Below are positions 1 to 9,434 of a DNA stretch of 25,409 bases, piece after piece. Source of the DNA: JAHEFT01 sp964443145 (GTDB taxonomy: Bacteria > Pseudomonadota > Gammaproteobacteria > Xanthomonadales > SZUA-36). Location: assembly GCA_964443145.1 (NCBI GenBank), contig CAYUBS010000028.1, positions 1 to 25,409 on the forward strand, given 5' to 3'. The translations under genes were made by a program, and so were the position numbers. The notes below the pieces were generated by a model. It saw only the letters and a program-made list of their open reading frames with translations. It was not told the origin of the DNA and did no database searches. Numbering within the stretch: position 1 is the stretch's first letter; every line of letters begins with the position of its first letter.

Positions 1-705
1 AGAAGTGGTGTCCAGTCCCGGTGGTCGTCCCTGCAGGTCGGTAAAAATACCGCCGGCTTCTTCCACGATGACGCTGAGCGCCGCAATATCCAGAATGTTG
101 ACATCGGATTCTATGACGGCGTCCAGTTGGCCGGCCGCGAGCCGGTGAAAATGGTAGTAGTCACCATAACCGCGGGTGCGGTTGACCTGTGCGAGAATCT
201 CGCCCAGCCTGGCCCACTGGGAAGAGCCTGCCATGGTCTGCAGGTTGCCGGTGGAAATCGAGGCGTCACGCAGCAAGGTTTTGTCGCTCACCCGCACTGG
301 AGAGCTATCCAGCCAAGCACCGCCCCGTCTGCTTGCCCAGGCAATTTCACCGGCGGCCGGCGCTGATGACACCCCCAGCACCAGGCGGCCATGGTGCATC
401 AGTGCGATCTGGGTTGAGAACATGCCATAGCCGGCCACGAAGCTCTTGGTTCCATCTATCGGGTCAACCAGCCAGAGGTATTCCGCATCGGCCTGTTCCT
501 TGCCACCTTCTTCGCCGAAAAAGCCGTGATCCGGAAATTCACCCAGCAAAATTCCGCGGATGATTTCCTCGGCTTTACGGTCAGCGACGGTCACCGGGGT
601 CTGGTCGGCTTTCAGCTCAACCTCGAAATCGCCGCGGTAATAGTGCAGGATTTCTTGCGCAGCGGCTTCGGCGGCCGTCAGGGCGGATTTGAGAAAGGTT
701 TCCAT
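1..705 (-). CDS. Inositol monophosphatase family phosphatase, histidinol-phosphatase-like (3' end outside window)
   Basis: This is a Mg2+-dependent phosphomonoesterase of the FIG/IMPase superfamily. 235 codons are visible from an ATG at 705; the C-terminus lies beyond the left edge. The two metal-binding signatures are present: GEEGG near residue 62 and DPIDGT near residue 87. The C-terminal motif reads ILDIAALSVIVEEAGG near residue 210, where many members have WD instead of LD. The central GDYYHFHRLAAGQLD stretch and overall layout resemble the HisN type, which dephosphorylates histidinol phosphate, more than SuhB or CysQ. That substrate is an inference. It diverges from rsmE with 41 bp between start codons. 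The family call is firm; histidinol phosphatase is about even odds against a general inositol-phosphate phosphatase. Confidence 0.85.
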   Translation of the reverse strand, partial: METFLKSALTAAEAAAQEILHYYRGDFEVELKADQTPVTVADRKAEEIIRGILLGEFPDHGFFGEEGGKEQADAEYLWLVDPIDGTKSFVAGYGMFSTQIALMHHGRLVLGVSSAPAAGEIAWASRRGGAWLDSSPVRVSDKTLLRDASISTGNLQTMAGSSQWARLGEILAQVNRTRGYGDYYHFHRLAAGQLDAVIESDVNILDIAALSVIVEEAGGIFTDLQGRPPGLDTTS

Positions 706-746
706 AATATTTTGCAGCGTTGTCAAAGATAGGGAATGATATCAAA

Positions 747-1475
747 GTGCGTATACATCGTGTTCATACAGATCAAGCTTTGGAGCCCGGCCATGAGATA
801 ACACTGGCTGGCCAAACGGGCCACTACCTGTCCCGTGTGCTGCGGGTAACCGCGGGCCAGACCATCGTGGTATTCAATGGCGATGGCCGGGACTATGTTA
901 CCGAAGTGGTCCGGCCTGGCCGCAATGAGCTGATCCTGTCCGTCATCAGCAGTCTTCCGGCGGTAAAGGAATCGCCTCTGGGTATCACCGTTGTGCAGGC
1001 AATTAGCCGGGGTGAGCGTATGGATCAAACCCTGCAAAAATGCACCGAGTTAGGTGTTAACGCCTTCCAGCCACTGTTCAGCGAGAGGGTAGAAGTCCGT
1101 CTCAAAGCTGAAAAGCTGGCCAGGCGGCTCGATCACTGGCGGGCCGTGGTGGTTTCAGCCTGTGAACAATGCGGCCGGGCCGTGGTGCCTGAAGTGCGTG
1201 AACCGCTCGTTTTGCGGGACTGGCTGGTTGCCGGTGATGCTGCCACTCGCCTGGTCCTCGCGCCGGGTGCGGAGTCACCGCTGACCCGGCTGACTATGCC
1301 GAAACAACTACAGTTGGTCGTGGGTCCCGAAGGTGGTTTCAGCGAAGCCGAGCTGGATTTGATGGACGCGCGGGGCGTGCAGGCTGTTAGCCTGGGTCCG
1401 CGTGTGCTTAGAACAGAAACAGCAGCGCCGGCAGCAGTTGCCGTGGTGCAGGCGTTGGCCGGTGATTTGGGCTAG
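747..1475 (+). CDS. rsmE: 16S rRNA m3U1498 methyltransferase RsmE
   Basis: RsmE is a SPOUT (trefoil-knot) methyltransferase that uses SAM to methylate U1498 at the decoding site of 16S rRNA. The 242-residue length matches the E. coli protein (243). An N-terminal PUA-like domain is followed by the SPOUT core with KCTELG at about 98-103, EQCGR at 140-144, GPEGGF at 193-198 and the knot motif LGPRVLRTETA at 216-226. I chose GTG at 747 because the product then begins VRIHRVHTDQ, as is typical of the family; an AGGGA lies 11 nt upstream. An upstream TTG at 720 would add nine atypical residues. The stop codon overlaps that of convergent chpC within the palindrome CTAG at 1472-1475. In Pseudomonas rsmE also lies beside the pil-chp cluster, as I recall. 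Confidence 0.95.
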   Translation: MRIHRVHTDQALEPGHEITLAGQTGHYLSRVLRVTAGQTIVVFNGDGRDYVTEVVRPGRNELILSVISSLPAVKESPLGITVVQAISRGERMDQTLQKCTELGVNAFQPLFSERVEVRLKAEKLARRLDHWRAVVVSACEQCGRAVVPEVREPLVLRDWLVAGDAATRLVLAPGAESPLTRLTMPKQLQLVVGPEGGFSEAELDLMDARGVQAVSLGPRVLRTETAAPAAVAVVQALAGDLG

Positions 1476-2023
1476 GTGTCCAGCCGGGTAATTGGCAAGG
1501 CGCCAAACGTGGCATGCGTCACCAGGTGGGTGAGGCGGTCCAGGTCTGGAATGATGGCTTCGCTTTCCTCTACCTTGATTCGGCTATAAACGCCCAATGA
1601 TTTTTTTTCGTCACCGGTAGCCATCAGGCTATCTTCCTTGATGACTACAGGCCGGGGCAGGCCGGTCAGTAGCAGGCCCAGGTAGGGGACCCGGGCGGAA
1701 TCTGAGAGTGATTTCAGGATCATGATCTTGGAACGCGGGTTGACTGCGTCCGGGTCCTGATTATTGATCAGCGCACTGAAGTTGAAGACCGGCACCTGCC
1801 GGCTTTCCCATTCAACCTGGCCGAGCAGCCACGGAGGTGAATTCTCCATGGACTCCGGGGGTGTGTAATCGAGAACTTCAGCCATGACACTGGTTGGCAG
1901 TAACAACGTTTCCTCATCCACCGGAATCATCATGCAGTGGATTTCCGGGCTTTTACCGGACCGGCGCATGACCTTCTTGGCGCCCACTTTCTTTCTGCCT
2001 GCCGTTTTTCGGGTTGTATTCAT
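1472..2023 (-). CDS. chpC: ChpC-like CheW-domain adaptor of the pilus chemosensory system
   Basis: A 183-residue protein made of one CheW domain (about residues 27-180) that would couple receptors to the ChpA kinase at the inner membrane. CheW-like features include IPVDEETLLLPTSVMAEVL near residue 33, WLLGQVEWESRQVPVFNF near 65 and a late LGLLLTGLPRPVVI segment. The first 24 residues are strongly basic (TTRKTAGRKKVGAKKVMRR), which is unusual for a CheW protein. The ATG at 2021-2023 overlaps the chpA TGA as ATGA, indicating translational coupling and last position in the operon. The name ChpC rests on position and domain, so it could be called simply a second CheW protein. Its stop overlaps that of rsmE on the other strand. 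Confidence 0.85.
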   Translation of the reverse strand: MNTTRKTAGRKKVGAKKVMRRSGKSPEIHCMMIPVDEETLLLPTSVMAEVLDYTPPESMENSPPWLLGQVEWESRQVPVFNFSALINNQDPDAVNPRSKIMILKSLSDSARVPYLGLLLTGLPRPVVIKEDSLMATGDEKKSLGVYSRIKVEESEAIIPDLDRLTHLVTHATFGALPITRLDT

Positions 2024-5000
2024 TCTGACCTTCTCGGTATCAGCTCTATATCCAGCATTTCACCCACGGTTTCAACCAGCTCTATTTCCTGGTAAGGCTT
2101 GGTCAGGTAGCCGTTGGCACCGGCGCTCCTGGCCTTCTTACGGTGTTTCTGGCCTGCGCGTGAAGTAATCATGACCACCGGCACGTGACGTAGCCGTGCG
2201 TCAGCCCGCACATGCTCGAGCAGTTCGTAGCCATCCATACGCGGCATTTCAATATCCAGCAGCATCAGGTCTGGAATCCGGTCATGCAGACTCTCGATCG
2301 CATCGATGCCATCTTGTGCGGTCATCACCTCGATGGAGTGGTTGTCGAGCACACGCGAAGTTACCTTGCGCATCGTGATGGAATCGTCCACTACCATGAC
2401 CAGCGGTTGGCGGGCCACTTCGGTGACGGCTTCTGCCACTTCCACGGCCGGCTCCTCGGTGCGTTCCAGTCCGCGCCAGATCAATGGCCCCATGTCGAGA
2501 ATGATCATCACCTGGCCATCGGCTGCGATGGTGCCGCCGAGGATGCCCGGGATGCTGCTGATTTGTGGTCCCACCGGTTTGATGACGACTTCCTGGTGTC
2601 CCTGCAGACCAGCCACCCGGAAAGCAGCCTGGTGTTCGCCACCACTAATCATCAGTAACGATACATTGTCACTGTCCAACGGCAGCGTTGGCGCACCCAG
2701 CAACGGTTCGAGTTCGAGCAGGGGATATTCTTCGCCGGCAAATTCATAGACCGGCGACTCGCTCTTCATCAGGGCCGTGTACTCCGACGGGGTCATGCGT
2801 GCCACGCCCGCGACGCTGTTCAGCGGAATCTGGAACGGACGGTCGCCGACGCTGACCGCGATGGCCTGCATAACCGCCAGGCTGAATGGAATTCGTATCG
2901 TGAAACGCGAGCCCTTGCCGTGCTCGGTATCGATGTCCATGGAGCCGCCAATCTGCTTGATCTCGCTGTTGACCACGTCCATCCCGACGCCGCGTCCGGC
3001 CAGGCCGGTAACGGTCGAAGCAGTGGAGAACCCGCTCTTGCGGATAAACTGCACCAGTTGGTGACTATCGATTTCCTCGTCCGCGCCCAGCATGCCGCGT
3101 TCGATGGCGCGCTTGCGCACCGCGTCGATATCAATGCCGGCGCCATCATCTTCTACCCGGATGACGAACTCGGTAGCCTCGGCCTCGACCGTGACAACGA
3201 CACTGCCTTCTTCTTCTTTCTTCGCTTTACGCCTGGTTTTGGGTAATTCGATGCCGTGTGCAATGGCGTTACGCAGCATGTGTTCCAGGGGCGCGGTAAT
3301 GCGTTCCAGCACGTTGCGGTCCAGCTGATCGCTGGAGCCCGCCATGCGCAATTGCAGCCTCGCCAGCTTGCCTGTTTCAGCAGCCGCAGAGCGAACCACG
3401 CGGCGCAAGCGCGGTGCGGCGCTGCCGAATGGCGTCATGCGAGTCTGCATCAGGCCTTCCTGCATCTCGGAACTGACGCGGGACTGCTGGGTGAGCAGGC
3501 TCTCTGCCTGGCGTACCGAATCGTCCAGCATTTCATGCAGGCTGGTCAGGTCGCTTACAGATTCGGAGAGTGCCCGGGACAATTGCTGCATGTTTGAAAA
3601 CCGATCCAGCTCGAGTGGATCGAATTCCGTGTTCGTCTTGGCGGAAGCTTTCTGATAGCGCGACGCCATCTGTGCCTCGCTTTCCATGTCCATCTTGCGC
3701 AACTGTTCCTTCAGGCGCTCCACGGTTACGTCCACATCCTTCAGGTTGTAACGTACGTGGCCCAGTTGCTGCTCAAGCCGTGAGCGGTAGATGCTGATTT
3801 CGCCAGAGTAGTTGACCAGCTTGTCCATGAGTTCTGCACCGACGCGAATCTGTGCGCCTACAGCAGAGTCATCATGTGATCCTGAGGGCCGATCCTCGAT
3901 TTCGCGGAAAACGCGGGCAGAGGCCTTGCGTGCTGCACGTTTCTTCGTGGCTTTGCGGACCTTGCGGGCGGGTTCGACTGCGGCAGTTTCCGGAACATGT
4001 TCCGAAAGATCAACATGCACATCGGCTTCGTCACCGGCTTTAGCCGGTACCGACAGTGTTTCACTGCTTGCCGGTTCAGTGGCGTCATCCGACGGCGGCA
4101 GATGCAGCGCATTAACTCTCTTCTCGAAGTGGGCCAGCGCTTCATCGGTTTGAGGCATCCGGCCGGACTGCAGTTGCTCGACCCAGATGTTCAGGCAGTC
4201 GCAACCCTCTTCCAGTGCCTGGACCGCGGCGACGGTGGCCTCCTGCCGGTTCGAGGCAATATGCTCGAGCAGGGTTTCCATTGCATGGCTCAGGTTGCCA
4301 AGGCCTTCAAGGCCGGCCATCCGCGCGCCGCCCTTGAATGTATGTATTTCACGTTGCAGGTTCTGCACCAGCTTGCGATCGGACAACTTGTCGCGCCAGG
4401 TGTTGAGCAAGGTATCGCAACGCTCCAGCACCTCGACCGCTTCTTCCAGGAAGATGGAGATGATGCTGCCTTCTTCGATCGTAATCCGGCCAGAATCTTC
4501 CGCACTGGCCTCTGCTTGATCCTGTGTTTCTGGTACTTCCTGCAGAGGGGCAGGGGTCTTGCTGACGACTGCCGGTTTTTCCGCCTTTGTCTTTAGCTTA
4601 CCGGAGTCTTCGAGTGCAGCCAGGGCGGTCAGTTCTGCAATCAGTTCGGAGTCATCCACGGGATAACTGGTCGGATTGCCGTCCTGGAGAACATGAAGGC
4701 GCTGGTGGAATCGGTGTAGACAGTGCTGGGTAGCCCCGGTTGCGCCGACGGTCACCTTGCGGTCTTTAGCAAGCCGGTTTTCCAGGTAATTCTCGAGGGA
4801 ACGTGCGACCTCGGCTTCCTGTCCGAGCGGCGCCATTGCAAAGGTGCCGGCCAGCGTATGCATGGCCCTGATTAACTCGGGCGTAGCCGCCTGGCTTTTA
4901 CCGGCGATCAGGCCGTTAACAAAGCCTTCCAGTTCATTAACATAGCCAAGAATCTCCCCTTCCATCAACTGTTTCAGGGTTGGGTCTATGCCGCTGTCGG

Positions 5001-7320
5001 GTATCGGCGAATCCAGTTTGATCGCTGTTTCGGAGGCCTTGGGCGGCGCGGCGGCCGCAGATTTCGATTTGGGCCCGGATATCGCTGCAGGCTCTTCGAG
5101 CGTGCGGCTCAGCAACGAGTCGGGCAAGTCTGATTGCAGCTTGTGCAAGTCCGGCTGGTTGCCACCGGACAGCGTGCGTGCAAACGACGACAGGCTCTTG
5201 ATGGCGGCCTCGTCCAACTCAGTTTCTTCGCCGAGCAGGCGTGAGCGCAGGTCATCCAGCGCATGTACCGCCAGCCTGACGGTTTCGGAAACCGGTTCAC
5301 TATGGGTGATGCGATTCTCGACCAGCTTGTTGAGGAGTTCCTCTATACGCCAGGAGAAATCGCCCATTTCCAGGGCGCCGACCATTCGGCCGCTACCCTT
5401 GAGTGTGTGGAATCCGCGTCGCAACTCGGTAAATGCCTTGCTGTCGCCCGTATTGGCTAGCCAGGATTCCAGAGCCTTCCTGATCTGAATCCGCACAGAA
5501 TCGTACTCGTCCAGGAAGATGCCCAGCATTGCCGGATCGATTTGCGGTGTGTCTGCTGTGCTTTTGTCTTCCGGCTCGCGTCGAGCCTCGCTGGTGCCGG
5601 AAAGCGTGATCTTTGTTTCGGGAACCTCTTCGCCGCCGGCACTGGCTTCAGGCAGGCCGATCAGACGGGATTGCATGACTTCGAGGAAACGCAGGCTGCT
5701 GCCCTGACCATCCCGATATCCGGCCAGGTACAGTTCGAGGGCTGCTACCGCATCGGTCAGTGCTTCCAGGTTGGCCACATCTTCGATGTTGTTGGCCAGT
5801 CCCGCATTGAGCGTCCGCTCCAGTTTATCGGTCAGGACGGCAACTTCCTTCATCCCGGCCATACTCAGAGCACCGGAAATCTCTGCCAGCGGCTTGTGGT
5901 AATCCGCCTCGTCATCATCATCCAGGCGTTTTCGGATTGCATCCTGTGCTTCGTGCAGGTTGGTGACGCATTCATCCAGCAACTGGCTGAGGATATGGTT
6001 CAGTTCATTGGGCGGAAGAGAAATGAATCCACGGCTGGGTTGTTCTTCTACCGGTTCGCCCAGCAATTGAATGTGCGTTGCCAGTATGGCTTCGACCTCC
6101 AGCAGTTTCTGCGCTAGCGCCAGCAGGGGTGAATCGAGGTCCATATTGGTAACGCCGTCGGTCTCCTCCAGGGCAGGAAGCAAGTCTTCCACCGCCTTGG
6201 CCGGTACCGGCAGGTTAAGCATATTAAGGGTATCCGCCAGTTGCCGCAGCGATGTCTTGCTTTCGCCGCGTTGCTCGGCGTCGACACGGCCGGTTCGCAG
6301 TTCCATGTCCAGCGTATCTTTGACCTGGCTCAGCTCTTCGCGTACAGCTTCGCCAATGGACTCGAACAGCCCTGCGTCGCGTCCGGTGACTGCACCCCTG
6401 GCACGCAAAAGTGCGTCGCGATCAGGTATCAGCTCTTCCAGCTTGAAGCGTTCTCGCAGAATGTCTGTTGCTTTGCTGCCGGGTCTCGCCTGTGCGGCGT
6501 AGAAGAGCAGGGCGCGTGAGAGTGCGGTGATGGTTTCCGTGGGTGGTCCAAACTCACCGTCCTCGATCATGGCCTTAAGGGTCAGGTCCAGTCGTGCGAA
6601 AAGCCGGCGCAGCGGCAAGTCATTGTCTATCGCGCCGTCGCGTAAGCCCTGCATGGCGAGTTCGGCAATCCACCAGAGACGTCTTAGCTCATTACGGCCG
6701 AGGCGGATATACAAGGTTCTGCAGACCTCTTTCATCGGCCCCAGTAAAGCGTCTTTCGATTGTTCTTTAAGCCAACCCAGCAAGGCTCCCTGGTACTGGC
6801 TTCGAATCCGGCGGGCAAATGCCGCGAAGTCGGAATTGGCGATGGCATCCGCTTCGCTGCCACTCAGTTCTGGAATGATAACGTCGAGCTGGGGTGCAAA
6901 TAGCGTGCCCTCAGACAACAGCGACTCATCGTAGGTCGCGCGCAGTTCGTTGAGGGTTGGCAGCAGCAGAATGGGCAGGTCTTCATGCCCCGCCTGCAGG
7001 CGGTCAAGGTAAGACGGCAGGACGATCACCGCATCGGTCAGAGCCATGAGCGACTCATCGCAATTGGCATTGCCATTGTGCAGCATGTGGCCGCCAACGG
7101 CGATCATCTCGTCGGTCAGGATGCCGGCGCCATGTTGTTCCATGGTCAGGAACGTCAGGTTCAGCTGCTCGAGTTCTTCCTGTACGTTCACCAGGGGTTC
7201 GCGGCGTGAGGTATCCTCTGCAAATGCCTCCAGGTTCTCACGAACCGTTTCCAGGCAATCGTCGAGATCCTCGCGTACCCAGCCTATGGCGGCGCTGGAA
7301 TGTGATCCTTTAAGCATCAT
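2020..7320 (-). CDS. chpA: ChpA/PilL-type hybrid chemosensory histidine kinase (multi-Hpt, HATPase, CheW, REC)
   Basis: This 1766-residue CheA-like kinase would phosphorylate PilG and control type IV pilus twitching and surface sensing. The N-terminal ~600 residues are helical and lack a phosphorylatable histidine motif. Three Hpt motifs follow: HTLKGS (H638), HTLAGT (H821, lysine replaced by alanine) and HTFKGG (H993). A basic KKRAARKASAR linker precedes the dimerisation region. The ATPase has an N box HMLRNAIAHGIE at ~1347, G1 DDGAGID at ~1391 and G2 GRGVGMD at ~1442. A CheW domain (~1480-1625) and a receiver (~1640-1758; DD 1645/1646, phospho-acceptor D1689 in LLDIEMPRMDGYE, K1741) complete it. 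I chose ATG 7320, giving an 11-nt overlap with pilJ and a GGGGACAGCGGAA ribosome site; the open frame continues 44 codons upstream inside pilJ. P. aeruginosa ChpA is about 2470 residues, so this is a shorter form. Confidence 0.95.
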   Translation of the reverse strand: MMLKGSHSSAAIGWVREDLDDCLETVRENLEAFAEDTSRREPLVNVQEELEQLNLTFLTMEQHGAGILTDEMIAVGGHMLHNGNANCDESLMALTDAVIVLPSYLDRLQAGHEDLPILLLPTLNELRATYDESLLSEGTLFAPQLDVIIPELSGSEADAIANSDFAAFARRIRSQYQGALLGWLKEQSKDALLGPMKEVCRTLYIRLGRNELRRLWWIAELAMQGLRDGAIDNDLPLRRLFARLDLTLKAMIEDGEFGPPTETITALSRALLFYAAQARPGSKATDILRERFKLEELIPDRDALLRARGAVTGRDAGLFESIGEAVREELSQVKDTLDMELRTGRVDAEQRGESKTSLRQLADTLNMLNLPVPAKAVEDLLPALEETDGVTNMDLDSPLLALAQKLLEVEAILATHIQLLGEPVEEQPSRGFISLPPNELNHILSQLLDECVTNLHEAQDAIRKRLDDDDEADYHKPLAEISGALSMAGMKEVAVLTDKLERTLNAGLANNIEDVANLEALTDAVAALELYLAGYRDGQGSSLRFLEVMQSRLIGLPEASAGGEEVPETKITLSGTSEARREPEDKSTADTPQIDPAMLGIFLDEYDSVRIQIRKALESWLANTGDSKAFTELRRGFHTLKGSGRMVGALEMGDFSWRIEELLNKLVENRITHSEPVSETVRLAVHALDDLRSRLLGEETELDEAAIKSLSSFARTLSGGNQPDLHKLQSDLPDSLLSRTLEEPAAISGPKSKSAAAAPPKASETAIKLDSPIPDSGIDPTLKQLMEGEILGYVNELEGFVNGLIAGKSQAATPELIRAMHTLAGTFAMAPLGQEAEVARSLENYLENRLAKDRKVTVGATGATQHCLHRFHQRLHVLQDGNPTSYPVDDSELIAELTALAALEDSGKLKTKAEKPAVVSKTPAPLQEVPETQDQAEASAEDSGRITIEEGSIISIFLEEAVEVLERCDTLLNTWRDKLSDRKLVQNLQREIHTFKGGARMAGLEGLGNLSHAMETLLEHIASNRQEATVAAVQALEEGCDCLNIWVEQLQSGRMPQTDEALAHFEKRVNALHLPPSDDATEPASSETLSVPAKAGDEADVHVDLSEHVPETAAVEPARKVRKATKKRAARKASARVFREIEDRPSGSHDDSAVGAQIRVGAELMDKLVNYSGEISIYRSRLEQQLGHVRYNLKDVDVTVERLKEQLRKMDMESEAQMASRYQKASAKTNTEFDPLELDRFSNMQQLSRALSESVSDLTSLHEMLDDSVRQAESLLTQQSRVSSEMQEGLMQTRMTPFGSAAPRLRRVVRSAAAETGKLARLQLRMAGSSDQLDRNVLERITAPLEHMLRNAIAHGIELPKTRRKAKKEEEGSVVVTVEAEATEFVIRVEDDGAGIDIDAVRKRAIERGMLGADEEIDSHQLVQFIRKSGFSTASTVTGLAGRGVGMDVVNSEIKQIGGSMDIDTEHGKGSRFTIRIPFSLAVMQAIAVSVGDRPFQIPLNSVAGVARMTPSEYTALMKSESPVYEFAGEEYPLLELEPLLGAPTLPLDSDNVSLLMISGGEHQAAFRVAGLQGHQEVVIKPVGPQISSIPGILGGTIAADGQVMIILDMGPLIWRGLERTEEPAVEVAEAVTEVARQPLVMVVDDSITMRKVTSRVLDNHSIEVMTAQDGIDAIESLHDRIPDLMLLDIEMPRMDGYELLEHVRADARLRHVPVVMITSRAGQKHRKKARSAGANGYLTKPYQEIELVETVGEMLDIELIPRRSE

Positions 7321-9391
7321 TTCCGCTGTCCCCTGTTCTCGGTAACTTGAAGTCGGCAACGGAGTCACTGAGCTTGTGAACAAGGTCGGCCAGCCTGCCC
7401 ATGGATTGTGCGGACTGCTTGCTGCCTTCAGATGTCTGGATAGAGACATCACGAATGCTGTTCATCTGCTCGGAAATCTTGGTCGCTGTGCTCGACTGTG
7501 CCTGTGCTTCCTGAGAAATATCTTCAATCAGTTTTGAAAGGTCCTTGGATACGGATTCAATGCGCATCAACGCCTCACCGGCGTCCTCCGCTTTCTCCGC
7601 ACCGGAAACCACTTCGGATGTCGTAGATTCCATAGATACAACCGCTTCTGATGTGTCCGCCTGAATGTTCTGGACCAGCATTTCAATCCGGCGAGTCGCA
7701 TTGGTCGCTCGCTCGGCAAGTCTCTGAACTTCATCAGCCACCACCGCGAAGCCGCGACCGGCACCACCGGCTGAGGCAGACTGGATGGCCGCATTCAAGG
7801 CGAGAATATTGGTTTGTTCTGCAATACCATTGATCAGCTCGACAATGTCCCCGATTTCCTGCGAGGACTCACCCAGCCGCTTGATGCGCTTCGATGTGTC
7901 CTGGATCTGGTTACGGATGGTGTCCATACCCTTGATCGTCTGCTGCACCATTTGTGAGCCGCTGTGGGCGATCGTAACTGAGCGTTGGGCAACTTCACTG
8001 GATTCCCGAGAGCGCGCTGCCATGCCGTCAAACGACTCGGCCATTTCGTTAATCAGGTCGGTGGCAGTGCGCACCTGTTCGGCCTGTTGGCCGGAGGCAG
8101 CGGCCAACAGGCCGGTCGTTTCCATCGTCTCGTTGGCGGATTCTGAAACGGTTTGTGCCGTGATGTTGATGCCTGTAACGAGTTCGCGTAACTGCTCGAC
8201 GGCGAAATTGACTGAATCTGCAATGGCGCCGGTCATGTCGTCCGTGACCGTTGCCTTTACCGTCAGGTCACCGTCAGCCAGTGAACTCATTTCATCCAGC
8301 AGGCGCATGATGGCTTGCTGGTTCTTCTGATTCTGCATGCCCGCTTCAATGGCACGGCGCCGTTCCACGTTCAGGAATGACCAGACCATCAACGCGATCG
8401 AAATCAGAATGATGACAAGCGCCAGTGAGCCTGACCATAAAGATGGCCATAAACGGTTGTCCGAGCGGTACAGTACGGCATCGGACAGTTCCCGGCTGAG
8501 ATCGAACAATTTCAGGCTATCGGTGAACAGTTGGCCGGCCGCGTTGCGCACGGCCAGTATGTCGTTGCTGGCGACCAGCACGGTTTCCAGTTCGGGTCGG
8601 GCGTTGTCATAAATCAGGCGGGCATCATTCAAAGCCCTTAGCGCACTGGAATTTTGTACCTGGGTGACGCCGACTGTTTTGCTGCCTTCGAGCAGGGCAT
8701 CCATGGTTTGTTCAAAATACTCGATCTCCTGGGAGAAATTCTGGGCCGCGGCTTCTGAGCCGGCACCCCCGCGCAGCATTTCTTTCAGATGCCGAAGAAT
8801 ACGGTCTGACAGAACCAGCTGGCGTCCGGCGACGAACACCTGGTTGCTGGGCGCCTTACTGCGTGTCAGCTCGCGCACAGCCTCGTCGGTCAATTCCTGG
8901 ATTTCAGGAATTGCATTGATGAACGACCTACTGGCGGTAGCCAGATTGAGAATCAGTACTTCCCGATCAAGAATGCTCTTGGTGTTGGTATTGAGGCTGG
9001 ACCAGGTGTCACTGAGTTCTTGCAGCCTGTCTGAATGGGTGGAAGAAAGCGCAGGCAAGGAACGAATCGGGTCGCCATGGTTCAGCGCAGCCACCGCATC
9101 GGTGATGATGTTGCTGGACTCGTCAAGCTTGAGGAATGCGCTGCTGTTGCCATCTACTGCTTCAATAGCTGATTTGGCAACCTGCTGGGAATTCACCTGA
9201 AGATCTGTTGAGAGTCTGATCCACTGCTGTTCATTCCTGCTTTCCTTGGTGATCAGGAAAAACGTGATGGCCACGAAGGCCAATAGAAGAACCAAAAAGC
9301 CGACCATCGCGTAAAGGCGAGCGGATTTTTGCTGTAAACCGGGCTTCAAGTTGGTCAATGTCATTTTCCCTTGCCCTTTATCTCGCCTCAT
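7310..9391 (-). CDS. pilJ: PilJ-type methyl-accepting chemotaxis protein of the pilus system
   Basis: An inner-membrane chemoreceptor of 693 residues (P. aeruginosa PilJ is about 680). TM1 is at about residues 29-47, followed by a ~270-residue periplasmic helical domain, TM2 at 315-340 and a HAMP region at ~365-410. The cytoplasmic coiled coil has its hairpin tip EQTNILALNAAIQSA at ~525-539 and then GRGFAVVADEVQRLAERA. This tip, with QS rather than EAA, fits PilJ. There is no C-terminal CheR-binding pentapeptide. I chose ATG 9391 because AAGGA lies 8 nt upstream; ATG 9451 (overlapping pilI, no ribosome site) and ATG 9364 (GGGAAA before it) are alternatives. It likely signals pilus or surface contact through PilI/ChpC to ChpA. 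Confidence 0.93.
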   Translation of the reverse strand: MRRDKGQGKMTLTNLKPGLQQKSARLYAMVGFLVLLLAFVAITFFLITKESRNEQQWIRLSTDLQVNSQQVAKSAIEAVDGNSSAFLKLDESSNIITDAVAALNHGDPIRSLPALSSTHSDRLQELSDTWSSLNTNTKSILDREVLILNLATASRSFINAIPEIQELTDEAVRELTRSKAPSNQVFVAGRQLVLSDRILRHLKEMLRGGAGSEAAAQNFSQEIEYFEQTMDALLEGSKTVGVTQVQNSSALRALNDARLIYDNARPELETVLVASNDILAVRNAAGQLFTDSLKLFDLSRELSDAVLYRSDNRLWPSLWSGSLALVIILISIALMVWSFLNVERRRAIEAGMQNQKNQQAIMRLLDEMSSLADGDLTVKATVTDDMTGAIADSVNFAVEQLRELVTGINITAQTVSESANETMETTGLLAAASGQQAEQVRTATDLINEMAESFDGMAARSRESSEVAQRSVTIAHSGSQMVQQTIKGMDTIRNQIQDTSKRIKRLGESSQEIGDIVELINGIAEQTNILALNAAIQSASAGGAGRGFAVVADEVQRLAERATNATRRIEMLVQNIQADTSEAVVSMESTTSEVVSGAEKAEDAGEALMRIESVSKDLSKLIEDISQEAQAQSSTATKISEQMNSIRDVSIQTSEGSKQSAQSMGRLADLVHKLSDSVADFKLPRTGDSGNDA

Positions 9392-9434
9392 GAAGAATCC
9401 TTTTTGGCGTGACCGGCTTTTGCGCAGCCGAGAT

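Noticed and set aside
706..746. TTGACA on the minus strand as a promoter for the phosphatase gene
   Set aside because: A -10 at 16-18 bp spacing would fall inside the coding region after the start codon; the nearer TATTAT is only 11 bp away.
3997..4596. 199-codon plus-strand open frame inside chpA
   Set aside because: It is antisense to the ChpA coding region containing the third Hpt motif and shows no family features.
7321..7452. N-terminal extension of ChpA by 44 codons
   Set aside because: The extra residues lie within the pilJ C-terminal coding region, look like out-of-frame translation, and a good ribosome site precedes ATG 7320.
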